From NCBI GenBank assembly GCA_963810485.1, contig CAWENQ010000004.1, positions 930,001 to 994,000 of the forward strand: 64,000 nucleotides of DNA, read 5' to 3'. Source of the DNA: DATKFM01 sp963810485 (GTDB taxonomy: Bacteria > Pseudomonadota > Alphaproteobacteria > Dongiales > Dongiaceae). Shown one piece after another: positions 34,100 through 43,338 of this stretch. The notes beneath the pieces were generated by a model, which had not been told where the DNA came from, searched no databases, and saw only the letters and a list, made by a program, of their open reading frames with translations. The position numbers and the translations under genes are program-made. How positions within the stretch are numbered: the first letter of the stretch is position 1; every line of letters starts with the position of its first letter.

Positions 34100-35164
34100 T
34101 CATGCGGCCGGCTTCGGCACGGCGACATTCAGCTTCTCGGCCCAAAGCTGAAGCGCCGGCATGATGCCGGGATAGAGCGGCACGCCGTTCGCCAGCGCCT
34201 CGCGCTTCAGCGCCATTGCCCGCTGGCCGGGGAGTCGCACGGCGTCAAAGCCCGGCGCCGGCGGATTGTTGCGGCAGGCCTCGGCGATCCAGTCCATCTC
34301 CTGCGCGAAGGGCCGAGTGCCGCCGAAGGCCTGGGGATCGAACACCTGGATGAACACGCCCGCCCCCCAGCCCGATGGCTTGCTGGAACGGCCGAAGCCA
34401 GGCAGCGCCTGGGTCAGCGCCTCCACCATCAGCGCCAGGCCATAGCCCTTATGCCCGTGATCGCGCCCGCCTGTGGGTTGCAGCGTGCCCGGCGGATCGG
34501 TGAACAGCGCGTTGGGATCGTCGGTGGCGTGGCCCTGCGCATCCATCGCCCAAGGCCCGGGATAGCGCCGCCCCTCGCGCCGCAGACGGTTGGTCATGCC
34601 GTTGGTGGTGATCGATGCGCTCATGTCGATCAGGATCGGATCGCCGCCGGTGGGAATGCCGACGGCGATGGGGTCGGGGGTGAACACGGCCTTCAGGCCG
34701 CCGAACGGCGCCACGCTGGCGTCGGCGGGATCGGAGCTCAGGATCGTCACCATCATGCCGGCGGCGGTGGCGCGCGGCAGAAAGGTGGCGAGGCAGGCGA
34801 TGTGATGGCTGCGGCGGATGGCGATGGCGCAGAGTCCGTGGCTGCGCGCCCGTTCGATCGCCAGATCCACGGCGCGCACCGTGAGCCAGACACCCGGCAG
34901 CGTGCCGCCGTCCCAGGTCACGGCAGCGCCACGGTCGGCAACGATCCCGGGTTCGCCCGCCGCTTTCATGCGGCCCTCGGCGATCTCCTGCAAATAACCA
35001 CCGGCGAGCTGCAAGCCGTGGGTGGTGTGGCCCATCAGGTCGGCTTCCACCAGCATCTCCGCGATGAGCGCGGGCTTGTCGCCGTCGCAGCCCGAGGCCG
35101 CGAAGAGCCCGCGGGCGAAAGCAAGGAGATCGGCGGCGCGGTAGCGCTGGGTCGATGCGTTCAT
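34100..35164 (-). CDS. Ldh2 / malate-L-lactate dehydrogenase family oxidoreductase
   Basis: The start is ATG 35164 (MNASTQRYRAADLLAFARGL); an upstream frame extension has no support. The 354-residue protein has the Ldh_2 fold with DLMGHTTHGLQLAGGYLQEI, AIAIRRSHHIACLATFLPRA, ILSSDPADASVAPFGGLKAV and GRDHGHKGYGLALMVEALTQ. Family members reduce or oxidise 2-oxo/2-hydroxy acids with NAD(P)H. It is followed by a choline-kinase-like gene, which points to uptake or use of small organic substrates, but the link is inference. Confidence 0.9.
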   Translation of the reverse strand: MNASTQRYRAADLLAFARGLFAASGCDGDKPALIAEMLVEADLMGHTTHGLQLAGGYLQEIAEGRMKAAGEPGIVADRGAAVTWDGGTLPGVWLTVRAVDLAIERARSHGLCAIAIRRSHHIACLATFLPRATAAGMMVTILSSDPADASVAPFGGLKAVFTPDPIAVGIPTGGDPILIDMSASITTNGMTNRLRREGRRYPGPWAMDAQGHATDDPNALFTDPPGTLQPTGGRDHGHKGYGLALMVEALTQALPGFGRSSKPSGWGAGVFIQVFDPQAFGGTRPFAQEMDWIAEACRNNPPAPGFDAVRLPGQRAMALKREALANGVPLYPGIMPALQLWAEKLNVAVPKPAA

Positions 35165-35199
35165 GGATTTTCCTTGATCGGATTGAATGGCGCGGAACG

Positions 35200-36150
35200 C
35201 TAGAGCCCGAACTCGCGCCGGTAGCCGTCCCACATCAGATTGAACCGGGCCTCGTTCATGTCGGTATAGCCTTCATAGCCCGCCTTCTGATTGCCGTAGA
35301 GCGCGGACATGCCGGCGGCGACCAGCTCGGGCGCAAGCTCCGACGTCACCTCCTGCACCATGCCCCAGAGGAATTCGCGCAAGGAGACGGCGACCTTGAA
35401 CAGCCGGTATTGTCGCCAGTTCTCCTTCGTGCGCTGGCCGTAATAGAGCTCGACCACACGAAGATCCAGATCCTCCGGCGCATCGGAATTGATCATCGCC
35501 GCCGCCAGATCGAAATTGGGATTGCCGAAGCCGCCATAATCCCAATCGATGAACAGCACCTCGCCCTTCTCGTCGAAGACGAAGTTCTGCGGCACCAGGT
35601 CGTTATGGGTGAAGACTGGCGTGTAGGGCGGCACGTCCTGCTCCAGCCGCCCGGCGATGCGCTCCAGCTCGGCCAGCTTCGGCAGCAGCCGCGATTTCTT
35701 CTGCCGGCCGATTTCGCAATAGCGCCGCGCCACCTGGAACGGCCAGAAATAATGCGCCGCCGGGCGCAGCGAAGCCGAACCGGCGTGCAGCCGCTTCATC
35801 AGCACCACGATCTTTTCCAGCGTCGGGCCGTGAAGGATGTTCTCCGGCCGCAGCGTGCCGCCGCTGACGAAGCGCGCGACGATCAGCGCCGGCTCGATAT
35901 GGATTACCTCCGGCGTGACGCCGATCTGCGAACCCGCCTCCGCCGTCGCCTGCACCGAGGATTGGTAGATGCCGTGCACTGGGATATCGAAGCCGATGCG
36001 GGCGACGTAGCTGCCCTTGCTGTCGGTGACCTTGTAACTGCTGTTGCACAGGCCGCCGATGATCGGCTCCAGCTCCGGCTGCCCCTGCCAGATCGGCAGA
36101 CGGCTGACATAGTCGCGAACCTGCGCGTCGGACCATTCTTTTTGGATCAT
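35200..36150 (-). CDS. Choline/ethanolamine kinase-like phosphotransferase
   Basis: A 316-residue aminoglycoside-phosphotransferase-fold protein. The catalytic loop is VFTHNDLVPQNFVFDEKGEV (HND with Asn) and the metal-binding motif VLFIDWDYGGFGNPNFDLA, both as in bacterial LicA-type choline kinases. The N-terminal lobe has GGLCNSSYKVTDSKGSYVAR. It should phosphorylate choline or a similar amino alcohol with ATP in the cytoplasm. The Ldh2-type gene follows 35 bases downstream on the same strand. Confidence 0.88.
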   Translation of the reverse strand: MIQKEWSDAQVRDYVSRLPIWQGQPELEPIIGGLCNSSYKVTDSKGSYVARIGFDIPVHGIYQSSVQATAEAGSQIGVTPEVIHIEPALIVARFVSGGTLRPENILHGPTLEKIVVLMKRLHAGSASLRPAAHYFWPFQVARRYCEIGRQKKSRLLPKLAELERIAGRLEQDVPPYTPVFTHNDLVPQNFVFDEKGEVLFIDWDYGGFGNPNFDLAAAMINSDAPEDLDLRVVELYYGQRTKENWRQYRLFKVAVSLREFLWGMVQEVTSELAPELVAAGMSALYGNQKAGYEGYTDMNEARFNLMWDGYRREFGL

Positions 36151-36273
36151 CTACCCCTGCCCCGGCCGGTTTATCTTGGCGTGGCCGATCGCTCCGGCCG
36201 CGCAGCCGGCATGATTTCCGGCATCGGCCGAAAGCGCAAGCCGCAGATTTTCAGGTCGACGCGGAGATTGAGC

Positions 36274-36292
36274 GCATGCCCCGGGGGCATGC
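36274..36292. other. Perfect 9-bp inverted repeat downstream of the first chemoreceptor
   Basis: GCATGCCCC-G-GGGGCATGC lies 15 bases past the stop of the minus-strand chemoreceptor gene. It has no T-run, so it may be a weak terminator or a protein-binding palindrome. Confidence 0.45.
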
Positions 36293-36306
36293 TGCGGTCC
36301 GAGAGC

Positions 36307-37419
36307 CTAGAACTCGCTCCAATCGGTGGCGGAGCCCCGTGCTTTGCGATTCAACGGCCTGGGGGAAGCGGCAACCGGATCTGACGCGGCATTCTCCGCG
36401 GCGCCCGCATCGCCGCCGACGGCTTCGGTCAGCTTGCTCTGCATCTGCCTGACGTCGCGGCGCTTGGCCTCTGCATTCCGGCTCGCCGCCGAGCGGAAAG
36501 CCGATGCCGCCGAAGGCGTGGCTGCGCCGCCGGCCGTATGCCGCTCGCCGACCGAGAAGAACTTCACCAGCGTCGCCAGTTCCTCGGCCTGCTGATCGAC
36601 AGAAGTCAGGGCGGCGCCGGATTCCTCCACGAGTTGCGCGTTTTTCTGGGTCACCAATTCCATCTGGCCGACGGTGTTCTCCACTTCGGCCACGCCCGCG
36701 CTCTGCTCCCGGTTCGCCGCCGCGATCTCCGACACGATGTCGGCCACGCGCTTCACCGACCCCGTGATCTCCGAAAGTGAACTGCCGGCGCGATTGACCA
36801 GTTCGACGCCTTCTTTCGTGTTCTGGCTGCTGGCGGCCACCAGCGCCTTGATCTCTTTCGACGCCTGGCCCGACCGTTGCGCCAGGACGCGCACTTCGCT
36901 GGCCACCACGGCAAAGCCGCGGCCCGCATCGCCGGCCCGCGCCGCTTCGACAGCGGCGTTCAATGCCAAAAGATTCGTCTGGAAGGCGATCTCGTCGATC
37001 ATGCCGACGATCTCGCCGATGCGACTGGACAACTCTTCGATCCGGCCCATGGCTTTCACCGCCGAGCCGGCGATATCGCCGCCGCCCTCCGCCGCCTGGC
37101 GCGCTGCGGTGGCCAATTGATTGGCCTGCTGGGCGTTGTCGGCATTCTGCTTGATCGTCGCCGAGAGCTGGCGGATCGCCGCCGCCATCTCCTCGAGGTT
37201 CGAGACCTGTTCTTCCGTGCGCACCGAGAGGTCGCTGGAGCCGGTGGTCAACTGCGCCGTCGCCGAACGGATCGTCTGCATGCCCTCGACCGTCTGGCCG
37301 ACGATATTGGCAAGCTGGTCCGCCGTTTCGTTGCAATCCCGCTTCAGCCGCAGCAGGTCGCCCTGATACTCGCCGCTGATCCGCTTCGTCAGGTCGCCCC
37401 GCGCCAGACCCGACATCAT
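36307..37419 (-). repeat. Near-identical 1.1-kb direct repeat, copy 1 (chemoreceptor signalling domain)
   Basis: This segment matches 40629-41742 at an offset of 4322 bases with only a handful of differences (for example GGG/GAG near 36362, CAA/CGA near 36657, and one base inserted in copy 2 near 41353). The match begins at the stop codon and ends abruptly at 37419. Confidence 0.95.
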
Positions 37420-39192
37420 GTCCACGACCTCCGTCAGAGCGGCGGCAACGGTCTGCGCCCAGCGGTTCATGCCCTCGCCCAGCTTGAGCATGAAGCCGGT
37501 CTTGTTCGCCAGCTCGATTCGGCGCGAGAAATCGCCGGACACGCTGGCTTCGACCAGCCCAGCCACTTCGCTTTCGACCGCGAGTTGCTCGGTGAGATCG
37601 ACCCACTCGACCACCGTGCCGAGTCGGCCGCCGCTGTCGTTGACGATGGGATTGAGCGTGATCTCCGCCGTGCGGCCGCCGAAACCGAACCGTTCCATGC
37701 GGGCATCCGTGATCTCGGCCAGGCGCGCCGCCGCGCGCTGATCGCCGAGAAGGGGACCGAATTCCGCGCCGAGCAGCCGGTCGGCGGCGAAATCCGCCAC
37801 GACCATGCGCAGGTCGCTTTCGACCTCGACGAAATAGCGCCGCGCGGCGGCGTTGGCATAGTTGATGGCGCCGGCCGGATCGATCAGCAGCACCACGCCG
37901 GCGGTGTTGTCCAGCGCCGTCTGAACCCGCGCGGCACGCACGCCGGTGTCGCGGATGGTGGTCAGCGACCGCGCCATTTCGCCGATCTCGTCCTTGCGTC
38001 CCAGCGCGGGAATTTGCGCTTCCTGGTCGCCGCCGGCCAGCCGCGACATGACATTGGTCATCTCGACCAGGGGGCGCGCCAGCTTGCGGCCGACATAGAG
38101 CCACCCGACCAGAATCGAGATCACGATGCTCGCGGCGACGACGACCAGGATCAATTGATTGCCGCGCTGAACCGAGCGCTCGACCGATGTCTGGCCGGAG
38201 GCGACGCTGTCGCGGCTGGACTGCACCACGCCCTGAATCCTGGAGCGGATCTGTTCCGCCAGTTGCCGATTGCCGGTGAGGATGGCGCCGAGGCTGCGCT
38301 GTGCGCCGAGTTCCCTCGCCTTGATCGCAAACAGGCCGTTCTCGCCGGAGCCGTGCGCGATCAGGGCATTGACCTGCGCTGCGACCGCCTCGCGTATCTT
38401 GCTATCAGAGAGTTCCTTGAGACTTCGCGTCAGCGCCTCCGTGGCGGCGGTGAAGCGATCCGCGGTCGGCTGCAGGTAGGTGACGTCGCTGATCTGCGCT
38501 GCGGCATGAAGCAGCGCCTGCACGGCGTTGGCATTGGATTCGGCCTTGAGCAGGGCGACCGTGTTCATCATGCCGTTCACGATCGCGCCGGAGTCCCGAG
38601 GCCCCTGCCGGATCGGATCCTTATCCGCGTCCTGCATTTTGAGGATGATCTCGAACAGCCGGTCGTCGGCCTGCCCGGCCAGCACCTTGATGATCTCTTC
38701 GTGCGCGGCATCGACCTTGCCCAGGAGAGTTTTGCTGGCCTGCCGCGCCTCGAGAATCGTGGCCATGACATCGCTGAGTGCGGCCATGTTCTTGGCCGTT
38801 TGGTCGACCATGGCCCCGGAGATTTTCGCCTGCCCTTGCTCGCTGAGCTGTTTGTTCAGCTCCTCGAGCCAGCTTCGGATGCGATCGTTCCTGACGCCAA
38901 GCTGCTTGACCGTTTCGCTGCGCGCGGCGTCGGAGGTGGCGCCGGCAATTTCCGTGCCGGCGGCCGACAGCGCCGCGCTTTCAGCCGCAAGCTCGAGAGC
39001 CGCGACCATCACCGGCATGCTGCCATGCGCCACGTCATCGAAGGTGTGCTGGACATCGCCGAGCGAGGTCCAGGCGATGGCGCCGGCAACGCAACTGGTC
39101 AAGCTGATGCCGCCCAAGGCGGCATACAGGCGGAAGCGGATGCTGTTCCGGTTCGACACAGCTTTCGACGGAACGGACCCTAATGTCGGCAT
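36307..39192 (-). CDS. Methyl-accepting chemotaxis protein with TorS-like sensor and PAS domain
   Basis: The start is ATG 39192; the ATG at 39282 would overlap the binding-protein gene. The protein has 961 residues: helix 22-42, a long helical periplasmic sensor to ~346, helix 347-367, HAMP, a PAS domain at ~440-560 and a second HAMP-like part (MMSGLARGDLTKRISGEYQG). The conserved signalling tip is MIDEIAFQTNLLALNAAVEA. The sensor start (DVAHGSMPVMVAALELAAES, AALSAAGTEIAGA) resembles the TorS sensor. The C-terminus ATDWSEF fits the xWxxF CheR tether. It lies 43 bases after a binding-protein gene. Confidence 0.9.
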   Translation of the reverse strand: MPTLGSVPSKAVSNRNSIRFRLYAALGGISLTSCVAGAIAWTSLGDVQHTFDDVAHGSMPVMVAALELAAESAALSAAGTEIAGATSDAARSETVKQLGVRNDRIRSWLEELNKQLSEQGQAKISGAMVDQTAKNMAALSDVMATILEARQASKTLLGKVDAAHEEIIKVLAGQADDRLFEIILKMQDADKDPIRQGPRDSGAIVNGMMNTVALLKAESNANAVQALLHAAAQISDVTYLQPTADRFTAATEALTRSLKELSDSKIREAVAAQVNALIAHGSGENGLFAIKARELGAQRSLGAILTGNRQLAEQIRSRIQGVVQSSRDSVASGQTSVERSVQRGNQLILVVVAASIVISILVGWLYVGRKLARPLVEMTNVMSRLAGGDQEAQIPALGRKDEIGEMARSLTTIRDTGVRAARVQTALDNTAGVVLLIDPAGAINYANAAARRYFVEVESDLRMVVADFAADRLLGAEFGPLLGDQRAAARLAEITDARMERFGFGGRTAEITLNPIVNDSGGRLGTVVEWVDLTEQLAVESEVAGLVEASVSGDFSRRIELANKTGFMLKLGEGMNRWAQTVAAALTEVVDMMSGLARGDLTKRISGEYQGDLLRLKRDCNETADQLANIVGQTVEGMQTIRSATAQLTTGSSDLSVRTEEQVSNLEEMAAAIRQLSATIKQNADNAQQANQLATAARQAAEGGGDIAGSAVKAMGRIEELSSRIGEIVGMIDEIAFQTNLLALNAAVEAARAGDAGRGFAVVASEVRVLAQRSGQASKEIKALVAASSQNTKEGVELVNRAGSSLSEITGSVKRVADIVSEIAAANREQSAGVAEVENTVGQMELVTQKNAQLVEESGAALTSVDQQAEELATLVKFFSVGERHTAGGAATPSAASAFRSAASRNAEAKRRDVRQMQSKLTEAVGGDAGAAENAASDPVAASPRPLNRKARGSATDWSEF

Positions 39193-39235
39193 AACGCTAT
39201 CCCTGTCCAGTCGCGGTAGGTTCAGACGGCCTGGA

Positions 39236-40411
39236 TCAGCTCGCCGGGCCCAGCCGGTCGACCTGCTTGAATGTTCCGTCACGCTGGATGATGGTCAGGA
39301 AGACCTCATCGAGCCCTTGATTGTCGCCATCGCCGAAGGTTGCCATCAGGCCCTGGAGATCGAAGGGACCGTTGTTCTCGATCGACTTCAGCAAGGCTTC
39401 TCGCGTCACCTCGCCGTCGATCCGGTGCAGCGCCATGATGGTCATGCGGCCGACCAGATATCCTTCGAGCGAGATGAAACCGGGTTTCGCCTCGGGATTG
39501 AGCGCCTTCAGGGCCTTCTGATACTGCGCCACGATGGGGATGGAAGTATCCCAGGGCAGCGGCACGACCTGGCTGACGATGACGCCGTCGCCGTCCGGCC
39601 CGAGTTCGCTGGCCAGCGCCTCAGCCCCGACAAAGGAGATGTTGACGATGGGCTGGGTCATGCCGAGGCCGCGCGCCAGCTTGATGAATTCGGCAATCGG
39701 CTTGTAGGGACCGACAGTGACGATCGCCTCGGGATTGGCGGCGCGGATGCTGAGCAGCGCCGACTTCACGGCCGTGGTGTTGCGCTGGAACGCGCCCTCG
39801 GCGGCGAGCGTCATGTTGCGTTTGGCGAGGGCGCGGCTGACGCCGTCATACCCGGCGCGGCCGAAGGAGTCGTCCTGATAGAGGATCGCCAGACGGGAGA
39901 CGCCCAGATCCTGCGTCAAATGCTCGACCCAGGTCTCGGTCTCCTGAAAATAGGACGCCCGCAGATTGACAACGTTGCGCAGGCCGGGATCGCGCAGGAA
40001 CTCGGCCCCCGTGTAGGGACCGATGAAGGGCACGCCGGCACCGGTCGCGATGGGCTGTGCCGCCTTCGATGTCGGGGTGCCGACGGCGCCGATCAGGGCA
40101 AAGACCCGGTCGGTCTCGATCAGCGTCTTGGTGGCGACAATGGCGCGGTCGGGCTCATAGCCGTCATCATAGCTCTTCAGCTCGAGCAGCCGGCCCTTGA
40201 TGCCGCCGGCGTCGTTGATCTCCTTGAAGGCGGCGGCAATGCCGTCGCGCATGCCAAGGCCAAGCGCCGAGGCCGGTCCATCGAGCGCCGTCGACTGTCC
40301 GAAGAGAATGGTTCCCTCGGTTACGCCGGTCTCCGCCGGCGCCGGCCCGGCGAACAGGACAGCGGCAAGAAAGCCCGCCAGCGAAACCGACGCAAATACG
40401 TGTCTGGGCAT
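39236..40411 (-). CDS. Periplasmic binding protein of the LivK type, without transporter genes
   Basis: The start is ATG 40411 with a signal peptide (MPRHVFASVSLAGFLAAVLF, cleavage after APAE). The 391-residue protein has the type I branched-chain amino acid/amide binding fold: TILFGQSTALDGPASALGLG, GIKGRLLELKSYDDGYEPDR, FALIGAVGTPTSKAAQPIA, LAILYQDDSFGRAGYDGVSR and ISLEGYLVGRMTIMALHRI. No permease or ATPase genes are near; instead a chemoreceptor follows 43 bases downstream. This suggests a sensing role, with the ligand-loaded protein touching the receptor, though a transporter elsewhere cannot be excluded. Confidence 0.9.
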   Translation of the reverse strand: MPRHVFASVSLAGFLAAVLFAGPAPAETGVTEGTILFGQSTALDGPASALGLGMRDGIAAAFKEINDAGGIKGRLLELKSYDDGYEPDRAIVATKTLIETDRVFALIGAVGTPTSKAAQPIATGAGVPFIGPYTGAEFLRDPGLRNVVNLRASYFQETETWVEHLTQDLGVSRLAILYQDDSFGRAGYDGVSRALAKRNMTLAAEGAFQRNTTAVKSALLSIRAANPEAIVTVGPYKPIAEFIKLARGLGMTQPIVNISFVGAEALASELGPDGDGVIVSQVVPLPWDTSIPIVAQYQKALKALNPEAKPGFISLEGYLVGRMTIMALHRIDGEVTREALLKSIENNGPFDLQGLMATFGDGDNQGLDEVFLTIIQRDGTFKQVDRLGPAS

Positions 40412-40628
40412 GACTGGATCGTCCCCTAGTTCGATCTGGGCTGCGATCAAGTCGACGGCTCGCCGAAGGGAATGCCAATGCCCCGGAATCTGATCCATCG
40501 GCGGAACCACCGATGCGATCGCGCACGGTGTCTATAGGATGCTATGACACCGTAATATTGCGGAATTTGCTTAATGAAGGATTACTTCTTAACGTCGAAC
40601 GAGCCTTACGCGTAGCCGGTCGGGCCGA

Positions 40629-41742
40629 CTAGAACTCGCTCCAATCGGTGGCGGAGCCCCGTGCTTTGCGATTCAACGGCCTGGGAGAAGCGGCAACCGG
40701 TTCTGACGCGGCATTCTCCGCGGCGCCCGCATCGCCGCCGACGGCTTCGGTCAGCTTGCTCTGCATCTGCCTGACGTCGCGGCGCTTGGCCTCTGCATTC
40801 CGGCTCGCCGCCGAGCGGAAAGCCGATGCCGCCGAAGGCGTGGCTGCGCCGCCGGCCGTATGCCGCTCGCCGACCGAGAAGAACTTCACCAGCGTCGCCA
40901 GTTCCTCGGCCTGCTGATCGACAGAAGTCAGGGCGGCGCCGGATTCCTCCACGAGTTGCGCGTTTTTCTGGGTCACCGATTCCATCTGGCCGACGGTGTT
41001 CTCCACTTCGGCCACGCCCGCGCTCTGCTCCCGGTTCGCCGCCGCGATCTCCGACACGATGTCGGCCACGCGCTTCACCGACCCCGTGATCTCCGAAAGT
41101 GAACTGCCGGCGCGATTGACCAGTTCGACGCCTTCTTTCGTGTTCTGGCTGCTGGCGGCCACCAGCGCCTTGATCTCTTTCGACGCCTGGCCCGACCGTT
41201 GCGCCAGGACGCGCACTTCGCTGGCCACCACGGCAAAGCCGCGGCCCGCATCGCCGGCCCGCGCCGCTTCGACAGCGGCGTTCAATGCCAAAAGATTCGT
41301 CTGGAAGGCGATCTCGTCGATCATGCCGACGATCTCGCCGATGCGACTGGACGAACTCTTCGATCCGGCCCATGGCTTTCACCGCCGAGCCGGCGATATC
41401 GCCGCCGCCTTCGGCCGCCTGGCGCGCTGCGGTGGCCAATTGATTGGCCTGCTGGGCGTTGTCGGCATTCTGCTTGATCGTCGCCGAGAGCTGGCGGATC
41501 GCCGCCGCCATCTCCTCGAGGTTCGAGACCTGTTCTTCCGTGCGCACCGAGAGGTCGCTGGAGCCGGTGGTCAACTGCGCCGTCGCCGAACGGATCGTCT
41601 GCATGCCCTCGACCGTCTGGCCGACGATATTGGCAAGCTGGTCCGCCGTTTCGTTGCAATCCCGCTTCAGCCGCAGCAGGTCGCCCTGATACTCGCCGCT
41701 GATCCGCTTCGTCAGGTCGCCCCGCGCCAGACCCGACATCAT
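40629..41742 (-). repeat. Near-identical 1.1-kb direct repeat, copy 2
   Basis: Second copy of the segment at 36307-37419; see that entry. One extra base near 41353 breaks the reading frame here but not in copy 1. Confidence 0.95.
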
Positions 41743-43080
41743 TTGAATGACTTCTGCTAGCGCGGAGGAGATGCTCTCGGCCCACTGGTTGAGGCCCTGG
41801 GCCAGGCGCACCATGAACTCGCTCTTGATCGAGACCTGCAGCCGCTGGGAGAAATCGCCACGGGCCGCCGCCTCGATCAGGCCGGCGACCTGGGATTCCA
41901 CATTGGCGGTTTCCTTCTCGAGCTGCCGCCTCTCGGTGACGTCGCGATAGATGGCGACGATGCCGCCTTCCTGCGTGCGGCGCTCATTGATGTGCAGCCA
42001 GCGCCCGTCCGGCCGCTTGGCGTCGAACCCCTCGGGCCGGCGGCCGCGGTCGTCGATGCGCTGCCGCAGCCATTCTTCTTCGCGGCCGACAGCGTCCTGA
42101 TAGAGGCCCTGGGCCAGGCCGGCGCGCATGATCTCCTCGAAGCTGCGTCCCGGCACATAGTTGGGCGAGCTCGGGCCGACCAGTTCGTGGAAGCGCTTGT
42201 TCGACAGCACCAGCTTGTTCTCGGAATCATAGAGCACGAAGCCGTCCTCGACCCGGTCCATCGCATCGGACAGCCGGGTGATCGTCAGATCGGCGCGCGC
42301 CTGCGCCCGCTGCACCGCTCGCTCGCCATTGCGCATCACCCGCGCGATGACGACGCCATAGACGGTGGCGAAGATGACGAGAAAGGCTACCAGGCCGCCG
42401 ATGGCGTATTCGTACTGTTGCAGATCCTTCGTATTCTTGATCTGCCGGGCAAACAGCTTGGCCTGGATGGTCTGGATTTCCGATACGGCGACGCCGACGG
42501 CCTTCCCGAGCTGGACATTCTTCTTGTTCATGGCCGATAGCAGCGGCAGCGCGGCGGCGACTTCGTCCTTTGCCATATGCGCGAAGATCTGCTCCGCATC
42601 GGCGCTCATGCCGGTCATCGCCGCCTCGACCTTGGCCAGGGCCGAGAAGATCGAGCTTGTATCCTCCGCACTCGTGTTGCGCCTCAATTCGGTGGAGGTA
42701 TAGGAGAAGAACGACTGATACTGGTCCAGCGCCCGTTTGCGGCGCTCGGTCTCCAGCGAGACATTGCGGCTGTCGAAGATGTCGTTCGCCGGCGCATTCA
42801 CCGCACCGGCATAGTCGGCGATATCGACGACCGCGCCGAGCCGTTCGGCCCATCGCTTGTTTTCGGCGATGGAGGTCTGGTGCGACTCGACCAACAGGCT
42901 GTTCAGATACAGGCTGCCGCCCACCGTCAGGACGTTGAAGGCGACGAGCGCGAAATACACCCAATGCCACTTGAAGCCGCGCCGCATCAGCGAGGTGGCG
43001 AACCGCATCGCCATGCCCGCTTTGGCCGGCGCCCCGGTACGCGATTTATTGGCTGCACCCGGCAAATCAGTCTGGCCCAT
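40629..43080 (-). CDS. Methyl-accepting chemotaxis protein with PAS domain, frame broken once
   Basis: Starts at ATG 43080 (MGQTDLPGAANKSRTGAP). Helix ~41-61 and helix ~225-247 enclose a short periplasmic four-helix-type sensor. A PAS domain follows at ~255-370 (ARADLTITRLSDAMDRVEDG, FVLYDSENKLVLSNKRFHEL, WLHINERRTQEGG), then a HAMP-like part and the signalling domain. Near 41353 one base too many (GAGTTCGTCC where the other copy has GAGTTGTCC) shifts the frame. Skipping it gives an 816-residue protein ending in DWSEF like its paralogue. As written, the coding frame runs into nonsense to 40606. Confidence 0.88.
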
Positions 43081-43338
43081 CTGATAGCTCCCTATCCGCC
43101 GGCGACGCGGCATTCGATGGCCGTGGCGCAGGTTCACGCCATCGGCCGATGTTCCGCCGATAGCCTGAAAATCCAGCCTGCGATTATTTCGGAAGGTGGT
43201 TAATTAGCGGTTATTTCCGGCCCATAGCCAAAGCGTTTAGTTGATTTTTCAGCATTCGCCGCGGCTATGAAGCCATGCCTAGGAAGGCGCGAGATTGCCC
43301 AAACCGATCAACACCGTACCGGAGATTGGCAGAAATTC

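Noticed and set aside
36877..39183. 768-codon frame on the plus strand opposite the first chemoreceptor
   Set aside because: Antisense shadow of a clear gene, without ribosome site or domain.
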